Made by a program: the position numbers and the translations under genes. From Bacteroidota bacterium (GTDB lineage Bacteria; Bacteroidota; Bacteroidia; Chitinophagales; Saprospiraceae), in the NCBI GenBank assembly GCA_030147525.1, contig JASBVF010000003.1:355359-419358 (forward strand): a stretch of DNA of 64,000 bases. Direction: 5' to 3'. Below, one piece after another: positions 53,829-62,517 of this stretch. Under the pieces are notes generated by a model. The model searched no databases. It was not told the DNA's origin and saw nothing but the letters and a program-made list of their open reading frames with translations. Position 1 is the stretch's first letter; each line of letters opens with the position of its first letter.

Positions 53829-55235
53829 TCAGCACTCCGGCACCCTCACCGACACATTCAGCGCAAGCCCGCCTTCGGAGGTTTCCTTGTACTTGTCCAC
53901 CATATCCAGCGCCGTTTCCCACATCGTTTTGATGACGCTGTCGAGGCTGACCTTAGCCTTGTCGGGGTCGCTGTTGAGGGCGATCTGGCTGGCCGTGATG
54001 GCCTTCATGGCGCCCATGGTGTTGCGTTCGATGCAGGGAACCTGCACGAGACCACCCACAGGGTCGCAGGTAAGGCCCAGGTGATGTTCCATCGAAATTT
54101 CAGCAGCCATGAGCACCTGACGGGCCGTACCTCCCTGGCATTGGGTCAGGGCGGCAGCGGCCATGGCGGAAGAAACGCCGATCTCGGCCTGACAGCCTCC
54201 CATCGCTGCCGAGATGGTGGAACCTTTTTTAAACAAACTTCCGATTTCGCCGGCCGTCAGCAGGAAGTCGATGATGTCATCTTCGCCTTTGTTTTCACAA
54301 AAACAAAGCATGTACATGAGCACGGCCGGAATGACGCCCGCTGCCCCGTTCGTCGGGGCCGTGACGACCCGGCCGAAGCTGGCGTTCTCCTCGTTGACAG
54401 CAAGGGCGAAGCAGCTCACCCACTTGGTGACGTTGGTGAAAGAAGCGCCGCTGATTTTGATCGTTCGCATCCAACCGTTCATGGTGGTGTACTCGATCTC
54501 GTCAAGCAGTTTGCGGTTGATTTTGTGGGCACGGCGCTGCACCTCGAGGCCGCCCGGCAATTCTCCGTCACTATGGCAGCCTTTGTATATACAGGCCAGC
54601 ATGGTGCGCCAGATATTCAACAGGCCGTTCCGGACTTCTTCGGCGCTGCGCCAGGCGAGTTCGTTCTGAAAAACGATCTCAGGAATGGTCATGCCCGTTT
54701 CATTCACCCAGTGGCGCAGGTCGCTCTCCCGGTCGATGGGATACGGCAGCCTGACGGTCTGTTCGGCCGCCACGGTATCGCCCTCCTGAATGACGAAGCC
54801 GCCGCCGATGGAGTAATAAGTTTCCGCAAGGCCCTGCCCGTTTTTATATTCGGCCACAAAGGTGAGGGCATTGGGGTGAAAGGGCAGTTTTTCGAAAATA
54901 AATTCGATGTTTTGCAGGGGATGGAAAGCGACGTTGCGGGCACCATTTAAAGGTAACGTGTTGGTCGTGTAAATGCCGGTGATGTACTCGTCCAGGCGTT
55001 CCACATCGATGGTGGTGGGATGGTGTCCGCACAGCCCAAGCATGACGGCAATGTCCGTGCCGTGTCCCCTGCCGGTTTTGGCGAGGGATCCGTAAAGCTT
55101 GACATTGATCGTGGCGACCTGCTGAATGTCAATTTTTTCCAGAAAATGAAGGGCTGCAACCCAGGGCCCCATCGTATGGGAACTGGACGGCCCGACGCCG
55201 ATTTTAAAAATGTCGAATACGCTGATGCGCTCCAT
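53829..55235 (-). CDS. sdaA: L-serine ammonia-lyase, iron-sulfur type
   Basis: Converts L-serine to pyruvate and ammonia. The 468-aa single-chain enzyme has the N-terminal beta domain ([20 protein letters not shown]), the alpha domain with [29 protein letters not shown] and [20 protein letters not shown], whose cysteines ligate the 4Fe-4S cluster. Length matches the fused E. coli-type SdaA. An exact -7 box, TACCTTTG (55261-55268), lies 25 bp before the start. Together with ald it supports amino acid breakdown to pyruvate. Confidence 0.96.
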   Translation of the reverse strand: MERISVFDIFKIGVGPSSSHTMGPWVAALHFLEKIDIQQVATINVKLYGSLAKTGRGHGTDIAVMLGLCGHHPTTIDVERLDEYITGIYTTNTLPLNGARNVAFHPLQNIEFIFEKLPFHPNALTFVAEYKNGQGLAETYYSIGGGFVIQEGDTVAAEQTVRLPYPIDRESDLRHWVNETGMTIPEIVFQNELAWRSAEEVRNGLLNIWRTMLACIYKGCHSDGELPGGLEVQRRAHKINRKLLDEIEYTTMNGWMRTIKISGASFTNVTKWVSCFALAVNEENASFGRVVTAPTNGAAGVIPAVLMYMLCFCENKGEDDIIDFLLTAGEIGSLFKKGSTISAAMGGCQAEIGVSSAMAAAALTQCQGGTARQVLMAAEISMEHHLGLTCDPVGGLVQVPCIERNTMGAMKAITASQIALNSDPDKAKVSLDSVIKTMWETALDMVDKYKETSEGGLALNVSVRVPEC

Positions 55236-55260
55236 AGGTTAGGGTGATTGAATTCGGGGT

Positions 55261-55268
55261 CAAAGGTA
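55261..55268 (-). promoter_or_regulatory. -7 box upstream of sdaA
   Basis: TACCTTTG on the minus strand matches TAnnTTTG and ends 25 bp before the sdaA ATG. Confidence 0.5.
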
Positions 55269-55335
55269 GAAGGAATGGGTGCATGAGGAACCGGGTAGCT
55301 GATTATTTTTTTACCGAACAATCCTTTCCCGCTTT

Positions 55336-55530
55336 CTACTCAGTCTTTTTTGTGGAGATCAACCGGATTTCCGCATCCGTCAGGCCTGCTTTTTCCTTCA
55401 ATACTTTCTTGTACGCTTCACTGCTGAACAGCGGATAATCGGTGCCGAACAAGATGTTTTCGATGCCGATTTTATCAATGTATTGCCTCAGTTCCCGAAA
55501 ATCTTCCTCCGTCAGGGCTGTCGTAGCGGC
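55336..55530 (-). pseudogene. C-terminal remnant of an amidohydrolase
   Basis: A 64-codon open frame without a start codon begins directly after the TAA of the next gene upstream, in the same frame. It reads LTEEDFRELRQYIDKIGIEN, then ILFGTDYPLFSSEAYKKVL and KEKAGLTDAEIRLISTKKTE. This fits the C-terminal end of amidohydrolase-2 (PF04909-like) TIM-barrel enzymes, where G(S/T)DYP carries the metal or catalytic aspartate. The other 200-plus residues are gone. The abrupt junction suggests that the T9SS cargo gene replaced the front of this gene by recombination or deletion. Confidence 0.65.
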
Positions 55531-56781
55531 TTAAAATTTAACAAGACGCTCCGTCCTGATTTCTTCTCCGAGTTGCACACCCAGGAAGTAGCTCCCCGGT
55601 TTCACACCTTCCAGCGGAACATTCACCGCATTCAGGCCTTCCCGGGCGACGATGGTACCTGTCCACAGCGTTTGCCCCAGTTGATTGCGTAGGAACAACT
55701 GTGTTTCTGCCGGTTGTTTTAAGGTAAAAACCAACGTCGTCGCCACTGCGGCGGGATTCGGGTACACGCTGAAACTTTGGAACAGACTGCCCTCGCTCAC
55801 CGAACTGGTTACGATTCCTTCTTTTGAAAAAACCACATCTCCGGTGCCGGAGCCGCCAAAACTCAGAAAAATGAGCTTCCAGACACTTCCATTTGGTGTT
55901 TTTACAAAAAAAGCAAGGTCATCCGCTATCGACCAGGAGATATTGTCGAACGTCTTTCAATCGGAGCCGATGACATCGATGGCGGTACTCAGCGAGTCTT
56001 CGTACTCTTCCCAGTTCGCCTCCTGTGGCACGACACCCCGGGCTTCTGCCACTTCTACCCCCGGAGCACACAACACGCCGCTGGTCATGATGTTAATCTG
56101 CCCACCGGAACCGTCGTCGAACGGGGAAGAGTAGCGGATGAACAGCAGGTCCCAGCCTGCCGGTACGTTGTTCAGTGTTGCACCGTTGGCAAGGTTGAGG
56201 AATGCCAGCCCCTGCCCTGCAAAATTGGCCTGATCGAGGGTCAGGGTGACTTCGCCGCCGCCGTCGAGATCGGCGTGTTTCACCGTGTAAACGCCCTGAT
56301 CGAGCGACTCGATCAGGATTTTCCGCAACGTCCCGGATTTGAACTTCAATACGAACACCCGGTTGCCGGTGATGACGCCCGTGCCGGGATCGAGGACGCC
56401 CCAACCGTAGTCGTTCGGATCGCCGGGATCCCTCGGATTGTTGAAGGCGCCATACTCCCAGCTTTGTTCGTCGTTGAGCAGGCGCTCCGTCAGGCTTGCC
56501 GGGTCGATGGTTTCATTGAAATCGCTTGTCTGAGCGAGGTAGAGCACGGCTTCGGTGCCGAACACGACGGCCGTTTCATTCAAATGAATACCCGCCACGC
56601 CGCTGCCGGTGGTGGTGAAAGCCATGTCCCAGGCATTGTTGCCGATGTTCACCGTACCGTCGTCGGAGATGCGGTAAAATGCATGCTGGGCGTAACTCAT
56701 GCCATAACTGACCTGCACGAATTCCTGGCTGAAAACGGGTGAAACGAGCAAACAAAAAACAACGGGTAAAAACTTTTTCAT
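55531..56781 (-). pseudogene. T9SS-secreted protein interrupted by an in-frame TGA
   Basis: One reading frame of 416 codons is broken at 55957-55959 by TGA. The first part (274 aa) has signal MKKFLPVVFCLLVSPVFSQ and a beta-rich body with HADLDGGGEVTLTLDQANF and PAGWDLLFIRYSSPFDDGSG. Directly after the stop, in the same frame, it continues KTFDNISWSIADDLAFFV and WKLIFLSFGGSGTGDVVFSK. It ends in a type A sorting domain (FSVYPNPAAVATTLVFTL ... RTERLVKF). The context DVIGSD-stop-KTFD suggests TGG (Trp) became TGA. Without read-through the product loses its secretion signal. TGA is a normal stop elsewhere here, so recoding is unlikely; a sequencing error is possible. Confidence 0.85.
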
Positions 56782-56969
56782 GTGATTGGATTTGGTGAGT
56801 GAAATCTGGTTGAAACGAGTTTTGTGTCACAGGCCGGCGGGTCTAAGGTACGCAAATTTCATTTGAACACCGGCATGCCGGCATCCATCAATTTGAGTGA
56901 AAAACTGCCATCCCAAAATCTTATAAGCAGATCCAAAAGTACTGTAACAGCCCGCCTTTAAAGCGGCCA

Positions 56970-56977
56970 TACCTTTG
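56970..56977 (+). promoter_or_regulatory. -7 box upstream of copA
   Basis: TACCTTTG, an exact TAnnTTTG match, 23 bp before the copA ATG at 57001. It overlaps the alternative GTG start at 56977, which argues for the ATG. Confidence 0.5.
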
Positions 56978-57000
56978 TGCCATCACAAAACACAATAGTT

Positions 57001-59286
57001 ATGTCTTCTCAATTAAAAGTTTCATACATCAATACAAAGGCCCGTGAAGGCCACACCGTCACAAAGACCTACCCCGTGCTGGGAATGACCTGCGCTGCCT
57101 GCGCCGTCAGTACCGAAAGTATCCTCAAAGCCCAGGAAGGCGTTGCGGATGCAGCCGTCAACTTCGCTACGGCCAGTGTAAAAGTCGAGTACGACCCTGC
57201 CGTCATCAACCCGGAAGGAATGAAATCGGCACTGCAGATGATCGGCTACGACCTCATTGCCGGTGACGACGACGACATTCTGGAGCAAGCAGACAACGAG
57301 CAGGCGAACAGGCTGAAAAAACTGAAAAACAAGACGATTCTGGCCTGGGTCTTCGCCGTCCCGCTCGGGGTTATCAGTATGTTGTTCATGGAGCTGCCGT
57401 TCAGTAATTGGATTCAGTGGGCCCTCTCCACTCCTATTTTACTGGTGTTCGGAAAACAGTTCTATGTGAATGCCTGGAAACAGCTCAGAAACCGCAAAGC
57501 CAACATGGACACGCTGGTGGCGCTGAGCACGGGGATAGCCTACGCTTTCAGTATTTTCAATACGCTCTTCCCCGAATTCTGGCATAGCCGGGGACTGCAT
57601 GCGCATGTTTATTTCGAAGCGGCAGCTTTCATCATCGCATTTATCCTGCTGGGCAAATTGCTGGAGGAAAGGGCCCGGGCAAGCACCTCATCCGCCATTA
57701 AAAAGCTCATGGGACTCAGTCCCAAAACCGTCAGAATCATTGCCGCTTCCGGGGAGGAAACGGAAGTACCCGCTTCGCTGGTGAAACCCGGCGACACCGT
57801 GGTGGTAAGGCCCGGGGAAAAAATCCCCGTAGACGGAGAAGTGCTGGAGGGCGCTTCCTGGGTCGATGAAAGCATGATCAGCGGCGAACCCTTACCTGCT
57901 GAAAAACAAAAAGGCGACAGCGTCTACGCAGGCACCGTCAACCAGAAAGGCAGCTTCCGCTTCAGGGCGCTGAAAGTAGGCAGCGAAACCGTACTGGCAC
58001 AGATCATCAAAATGGTACAGGAAGCGCAGGGCAGCAAGGCGCCCGTGCAGCAACTCGTAGACAAGATAGCCGGCATCTTCGTTCCGGTAGTGGTGGGGAT
58101 TTCCCTGCTGACGTTTGCAGCCTGGGTTACGCTCGGCGGCGAGAACGCTGTCGTACAGGGCCTGCTTGCCATGGTCACCGTGCTCGTGATCGCCTGCCCC
58201 TGTGCCCTCGGCCTCGCCACCCCGACCGCCATCATGGTGGGTGTCGGGAAAGGTGCTGAAAACGGCATTTTGATCAAAGATGCCGAGAGCCTGGAGAAGG
58301 CTCACCGTATCAATGCCGTCATACTTGATAAAACGGGCACCATCACCGAAGGCAAACCGGAAGTGACCGGCCTCATCTGGCAGGAAGACCTTTCCGACGG
58401 GGATCGCCATCGGCTATCCTCCGTCCTGCTCGCTATGGAAGCCCGTTCCGAACACCCGCTGGCCGAAGCAGTCGTCCGTTACATGCAACGGGAAGGTACA
58501 GCGCCCGCTGCCCTCGACCATTTTGAAAGCATTACCGGCAACGGGATCGAGGCGCACGACGGCAATTTCACTTACCTGGCAGGCAGGGCTACCTTTCTGC
58601 AGGAACGGGGCGTTTCCATCCCGCTTTCCCTGCAGCACAAGGCTGAAGCATTGCAGCAACAGGCAAAGACGGTCATCTGGTTCGCTGCCGGCAACCGGGC
58701 CGCCGCCATCCTCGCTATCGAGGACCAGGTGAAACCGACCTCGGCGCAGGCGGTGGAAGCACTTCACAACATGGGCATCGAAGTGTACATGCTCACCGGC
58801 GATAATCCGCAAACGGCGGAGGCCGTAGCCCGGAAAGCCGGTATCCGCCATTACCGGGCCGGCGTTATGCCGGCTGAAAAAGCAGAGTTCGTACAATCAC
58901 TGCAAAGTCAGGGCAAACTGGTGGCCATGGCCGGCGACGGCATCAACGACGCCCATGCCCTCGCACAGGCCGATGTGAGCATTGCCATGGGACGTGGCAC
59001 CGACATCGCCATGGACGTGGCTAAAATGACGCTCATTTCCTCGGACCTGCTGCAAATCCCCAAGGCCATCCGCCTGTCCCGGCAGACGGTCCGGCTCATC
59101 CGGCAGAACCTGTTCTGGGCTTTTATCTACAACCTCATCGGCATACCGGTCGCAGCGGGTATACTCTATCCGCTCACCGGCTTCCTCCTGGACCCCATGC
59201 TGGCAGGAGCAGCCATGGCGCTGAGTTCGGTATCCGTGGTAAGTAACAGTCTCCGCCTGAAGTTCAGGCGGCTGTCATACACCTGA
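57001..59286 (+). CDS. copA: Copper-exporting P1B-type ATPase
   Basis: Pumps Cu(I) out of the cytoplasm. From the ATG at 57001 the protein is 761 aa. One N-terminal HMA domain carries GMTCAACA (CxxC). The membrane metal site is [15 protein letters not shown], the actuator loop MISGEPLP, the phosphorylation site [13 protein letters not shown], the nucleotide-domain SEHPLAEA, and the hinge [12 protein letters not shown]. The last helices carry [13 protein letters not shown] and [16 protein letters not shown], the residues that mark Cu(I) specificity (YN and MxxSS). It is followed after 25 bp by a small HMA protein, and the pair ends in a terminator. Confidence 0.96.
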   Translation: MSSQLKVSYINTKAREGHTVTKTYPVLGMTCAACAVSTESILKAQEGVADAAVNFATASVKVEYDPAVINPEGMKSALQMIGYDLIAGDDDDILEQADNEQANRLKKLKNKTILAWVFAVPLGVISMLFMELPFSNWIQWALSTPILLVFGKQFYVNAWKQLRNRKANMDTLVALSTGIAYAFSIFNTLFPEFWHSRGLHAHVYFEAAAFIIAFILLGKLLEERARASTSSAIKKLMGLSPKTVRIIAASGEETEVPASLVKPGDTVVVRPGEKIPVDGEVLEGASWVDESMISGEPLPAEKQKGDSVYAGTVNQKGSFRFRALKVGSETVLAQIIKMVQEAQGSKAPVQQLVDKIAGIFVPVVVGISLLTFAAWVTLGGENAVVQGLLAMVTVLVIACPCALGLATPTAIMVGVGKGAENGILIKDAESLEKAHRINAVILDKTGTITEGKPEVTGLIWQEDLSDGDRHRLSSVLLAMEARSEHPLAEAVVRYMQREGTAPAALDHFESITGNGIEAHDGNFTYLAGRATFLQERGVSIPLSLQHKAEALQQQAKTVIWFAAGNRAAAILAIEDQVKPTSAQAVEALHNMGIEVYMLTGDNPQTAEAVARKAGIRHYRAGVMPAEKAEFVQSLQSQGKLVAMAGDGINDAHALAQADVSIAMGRGTDIAMDVAKMTLISSDLLQIPKAIRLSRQTVRLIRQNLFWAFIYNLIGIPVAAGILYPLTGFLLDPMLAGAAMALSSVSVVSNSLRLKFRRLSYT

Positions 59287-59311
59287 TTGTTTAATCAAAA
59301 ATTTTTAAAAC

Positions 59312-59524
59312 ATGGAAAAGACATTAAAATTCAGAACCAACATCAAATGCAGCGGCTGTGTAGCCAAAGTCACGCCCTACCTGAATGATTCCGAAGACAT
59401 TTCCCACTGGGATGTCGACACCGAATCGATCGAAAAAACGCTCACCGTCACCACGGACAAACTTTCAAAAGAAGAAGTGGAAGCGATTGTCAAGGAGGCC
59501 GGTTTTAAAGCGGATGCAGTGTAG
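59312..59524 (+). CDS. copZ: Small heavy-metal-associated (HMA) copper chaperone
   Basis: A 70-aa protein with one ferredoxin-like HMA fold. The metal site is CSGC in TNIKCSGCVAKVTPYL, replacing the usual MTCxxC with KCSGC; the C-terminal half is EEVEAIVKEAGFKADAV. It should deliver Cu(I) to CopA, whose gene precedes it by 25 bp. The region between residues 25 and 50 is acidic and lacks the usual lysine patch. The symbol rests on size and linkage. Confidence 0.85.
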   Translation: MEKTLKFRTNIKCSGCVAKVTPYLNDSEDISHWDVDTESIEKTLTVTTDKLSKEEVEAIVKEAGFKADAV

Positions 59525-59587
59525 GAGTTGGATACGGTAGAGGTTCAAAGTTTAACGGACTCGAATGTCTATTACGATCCATAGAAG

Positions 59588-59625
59588 CGGGGGCAGCGGC
59601 GTAAGCCACGGCCCCCGTTCTTTTT
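59588..59625 (+). terminator. Terminator after copA-copZ
   Basis: CGGGGGC (59588-59594) pairs with GCCCCCG (59611-59617), with an inner GGC/GCC pair, followed by TTCTTTTT. It lies 63 bp after the copZ stop. Confidence 0.8.
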
Positions 59626-59657
59626 CTAACTTAACCTTTATGACGCCATCACCTCTC

Positions 59658-62297
59658 TCAATCCCCGCCCCGCCGGAATCCGATCCCTTTTTTGTTGAAA
59701 ATAAACCCGCTGGTGTCCAGCTTGAAGTCGATCACGTCTTCCAGCAGCAGAACATTGGAAGAAACATTTTCCCGCTCGTCGGGCGTAAGGGCGGCCAGGC
59801 GCAGGTTTTGGTTCTTGATGGCTTCGATCACCACCTGGCGGACGGTGCGGGCGTTGCCGAAATATTTATCCCGGAAGTTGTAAACAAATTCGAAATAAGC
59901 TGCCAGATGTTCCTCCGCTTCGGGGGCGGGTACGATGCCTTTGTCTTCGAACATTTGCAGGGCAATGCGCAACAGCTCCGGATGAGAATAGTCCTCAAAT
60001 TTGAGCACCTTGTCGAAACGGCTGCTGAGGCCCGGATTGGCTTTCATGAACGACTCCATGTTGTCGGGATAACCGGCCACGAAGACAAAAAACTGGCCCC
60101 GCTTGTCTTCCATGCGTTTGAGGATGGTCTGGATGGCTTCGTCGCCGAAGTCGTTGCCGCCGCTTTTTTGCGAGAGCGAATAAGCCTCGTCGATGAAGAG
60201 CACGCCGCCCATGGCTTCGTCGATCTTTTCGGCAGTTTTGATGGCCGTTTGCCCGACGAATCCGGCCACGAGGCCCTGCCGGTCGGTTTCAATCATGTGG
60301 CCCCGTTCAAGGATGCCCAATGCTTTGTAAATCTTGGTGAGGATACGGGCAACGGTGGTTTTTCCCGTACCCGGATTACCGATGAGCACCGTGTGCAGGT
60401 AAAAACTGTTGAGCACGTCCCGGCTGGTTTCACGATAATACCGCACCAGGCGCACGTGTTCGATGATCTGCTCTTTGACTTTCTCGAGGCCGATGAGGCG
60501 GTTGAGCTCGTCGATGGACTCATGGAGCAGGTCTTCGTCGATGGGGATGTGCGGCAATTCCCTGCTGGGTTTGATCTCGATTTTTGCCACATCATCCAGC
60601 TCGATGAGTTGGAGTTTTTCCTTTTCCAGGGACTGCGGGTTGGGCATGTCCATGATGCGGAGACCGAGGTTGATCTTGGCTTTTTCAATCAAATCCCACA
60701 CGAAACGGGCATTGCCGAAGGCACGGTCACGGTCACGGTAGGCATTGACGATGATGTCGTCGAGGCGGGCCTTGGCTTCTGCGGTCAGCTGCACTTCTTT
60801 CTCCTTGCAGGCGTACCAGGCAATCTGGGAAAGCTCCTGCGGCAGGTAATCCGCAAAGTCGAAGTGATGTTTGAAACGGGATTTCAGGCCGGGGTTGCTG
60901 TCGAGGAACTTGGTTATTTCCTTCGGGTAGCCGGCCACGATGACGGCCAGATCGCCGGGGCCGTCGCCCATTTCCTTGACGAGTATTTCAACCACCTCCC
61001 GTCCGAAGTCCTTCGTGTCTTCGGCGCTGCGGGCCAATGCGTAAGCTTCGTCGATGAAAAGCACGCCGCCACGGGCTTTCTCAATGGCATTTTTCACTTT
61101 GGGCGCCGTCTGTCCGATGTATTCGCCCACCAGGTCCACCCGGTCCACCACGTGCACGTGACCACGGGTCAGCAGACCCATTTTACGATACAGGCGGCCC
61201 ATCATTTTGGCAACCGTCGTCTTGCCGGTGCCGGGATTTCCGCTGAAAACGGAATGCACGTTGATGGTTTCCTTTTCTTCAAAACCCAGTTCCTTGCGCA
61301 GCTGCAGAAACTGGATGTACCGGGCATGGTCCCTGACTTTTTGCTTGATTTCGGTCAGCCCCACCAGTTCATCCATCCGCACCATCAGCTCTTCGAACGT
61401 CTCGTTGATGTCCTCTACCGGGGCAAAAATGACGGGTCCGCCTTTTTCCGGCAGGTAAACGGGCGGGATGCCCTCCTGAAAGCTATCTCCCACTTCGAAG
61501 GGGATGGCCGCCAGCATCCGGTCCATGAACACCAGCTCGCATGTGTACTTGTCCTTGCGCCAGGAACCTTTGACGTTGCTCCCCCACCCTGCGCTGATCT
61601 TCAGGTATTCGTCCTTGCGCTCTATTTTTTGCAGCCGGATGACCTGCCCTTTCAGCTCACGGGCATCATTGTAAAATTTCACAAACAGCTCACACTGCCA
61701 CAGCTTGTCGAAATGGATGTTTTTCAGTAAAATTTCTGTGTAGATGTAGCGGGTTTCGTTGCCGTCGAATTTCCGGTAATACACCCGGTCTTCCTCCATG
61801 ATATCGTCGTAGGGACCTTCGTACAGCTTGAAGGAGTGGATGTTGATGTAGGGGTTGGGATTGCCCGGCTTGAGGGAATGCTGGCCGGCATCTTCCACGT
61901 AAAAATATTTGGAGGCTACCTTTTCGCCTTCGATGTAGGCTTCCCAGACGTAGGTGCCTTTTTTCCAGAAAACGCCTTCCACCTTGTTGCCCCAGCCTTC
62001 CCGGATGTACACGATGTTGTCGTACTTGCTTACCTTGCGCTTGAAGGGCAGGACGCACAGCTCCTTGTTGGTTTTTTTGACGGAGCTACAGTGCAACTCC
62101 ACCTCCACGTCCCAGTCTTCCACATCAAATAGTTTGTTGTAAAACGAAAGCTCGGCATACACGTAGGTCGTCTCCCAACGGTCAAACACCTGGCGGTACT
62201 TCTTTTTATTATCGGCCAGCCACTCCGTGGAGGAGTAGGTCTTCAGTTCCCTGAACTTGAATTTTTTAAAATCCGGTTTGCGATCTTTTGATGTCAT
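59658..62297 (-). CDS. Tandem CbxX/SpoVK-type AAA+ ATPase with duplicated N-terminal domain
   Basis: A protein of 879 aa from the ATG at 62297; the frame runs to 62378 but the extra 27 residues are translated from a repeat. Residues about 20-136 and 151-270 are two copies of one beta-rich domain: both share FDxxETxYxYxE, a central Trp, GWGxxVxG and a closing VxD. Two CbxX-like ATPase modules follow, with Walker A GNPGTGKTTVAK and GNPGTGKTTVAR and Walker B GGVLFIDEAYAL and GGVLFIDEAYSL. Family members remodel rubisco, ESX secretion or sporulation proteins. The N-terminal domains are not those of any named member, so the client is unknown. No partner is adjacent. Confidence 0.9.
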   Translation of the reverse strand: MTSKDRKPDFKKFKFRELKTYSSTEWLADNKKKYRQVFDRWETTYVYAELSFYNKLFDVEDWDVEVELHCSSVKKTNKELCVLPFKRKVSKYDNIVYIREGWGNKVEGVFWKKGTYVWEAYIEGEKVASKYFYVEDAGQHSLKPGNPNPYINIHSFKLYEGPYDDIMEEDRVYYRKFDGNETRYIYTEILLKNIHFDKLWQCELFVKFYNDARELKGQVIRLQKIERKDEYLKISAGWGSNVKGSWRKDKYTCELVFMDRMLAAIPFEVGDSFQEGIPPVYLPEKGGPVIFAPVEDINETFEELMVRMDELVGLTEIKQKVRDHARYIQFLQLRKELGFEEKETINVHSVFSGNPGTGKTTVAKMMGRLYRKMGLLTRGHVHVVDRVDLVGEYIGQTAPKVKNAIEKARGGVLFIDEAYALARSAEDTKDFGREVVEILVKEMGDGPGDLAVIVAGYPKEITKFLDSNPGLKSRFKHHFDFADYLPQELSQIAWYACKEKEVQLTAEAKARLDDIIVNAYRDRDRAFGNARFVWDLIEKAKINLGLRIMDMPNPQSLEKEKLQLIELDDVAKIEIKPSRELPHIPIDEDLLHESIDELNRLIGLEKVKEQIIEHVRLVRYYRETSRDVLNSFYLHTVLIGNPGTGKTTVARILTKIYKALGILERGHMIETDRQGLVAGFVGQTAIKTAEKIDEAMGGVLFIDEAYSLSQKSGGNDFGDEAIQTILKRMEDKRGQFFVFVAGYPDNMESFMKANPGLSSRFDKVLKFEDYSHPELLRIALQMFEDKGIVPAPEAEEHLAAYFEFVYNFRDKYFGNARTVRQVVIEAIKNQNLRLAALTPDERENVSSNVLLLEDVIDFKLDTSGFIFNKKGIGFRRGGD

Positions 62298-62311
62298 GTG
62301 CTGTGGTGATT

Positions 62312-62354
62312 GGGCTAGGGTGGTTAAGGGGTTTAAGGGTTTAGGGTTTTGGGG
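62312..62354. repeat. G-rich telomere-like repeat between divergent genes
   Basis: The plus strand has seven G-runs of 3-4 in 43 bp (GGG, GGG, GGGG, GGG, GGG, GGGG plus GG), separated by CTA, TTTAA, TTTA or TTTT, ending in TTTAGGGTTTTGGGG. It can form a G-quadruplex on the plus strand. It lies in the leader of the ATPase gene. A pyrimidine-rich CATTCCTCATT repeat follows to 62402. Confidence 0.8.
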
Positions 62355-62423
62355 TTTTAAAGGTTCAGGACCGAACATTCCTCATTCCTCATCCCTCATT
62401 CCTGTTTCCCTCTCCCTCCGCCA

Positions 62424-62454
62424 CAAAAGTAGCAACCACAAAGCAAGGTTCAAA
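62424..62454 (-). promoter_or_regulatory. Full-consensus Bacteroidota promoter for the AAA+ ATPase gene
   Basis: On the minus strand TTTG (62454-62451), exactly 19 nt, then TACTTTTG (62431-62424). This is the complete -33/-7 consensus with canonical spacing, the best promoter in the window. The leader to 62297 is about 120 nt and carries the C-rich complement of the repeat. Confidence 0.75.
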
Positions 62455-62517
62455 TACCTCTTGGTAAATCAAAGAGATTTCTCATCTTTCGGGCAAATTA
62501 ACTAACCTGTTTTTTCC

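Noticed and set aside
54081..54950. A 289-codon frame opposite sdaA
   Set aside because: Antisense to a well-supported iron-sulfur enzyme with no independent motif, start signal or promoter.
59565..61730. A 721-codon open frame opposite the AAA+ ATPase gene
   Set aside because: It is antisense to a gene with two clear Walker A/B pairs and shows no recognisable domain of its own; long antisense frames are expected opposite GC-skewed codon usage. Ribosome profiling would settle it.
62298..62378. Longer N-terminus for the AAA+ ATPase
   Set aside because: The extra 27 residues are translated from G/C-rich word repeats (PLKPQNPKPLNPL), while the ATG at 62297 gives a normal start.
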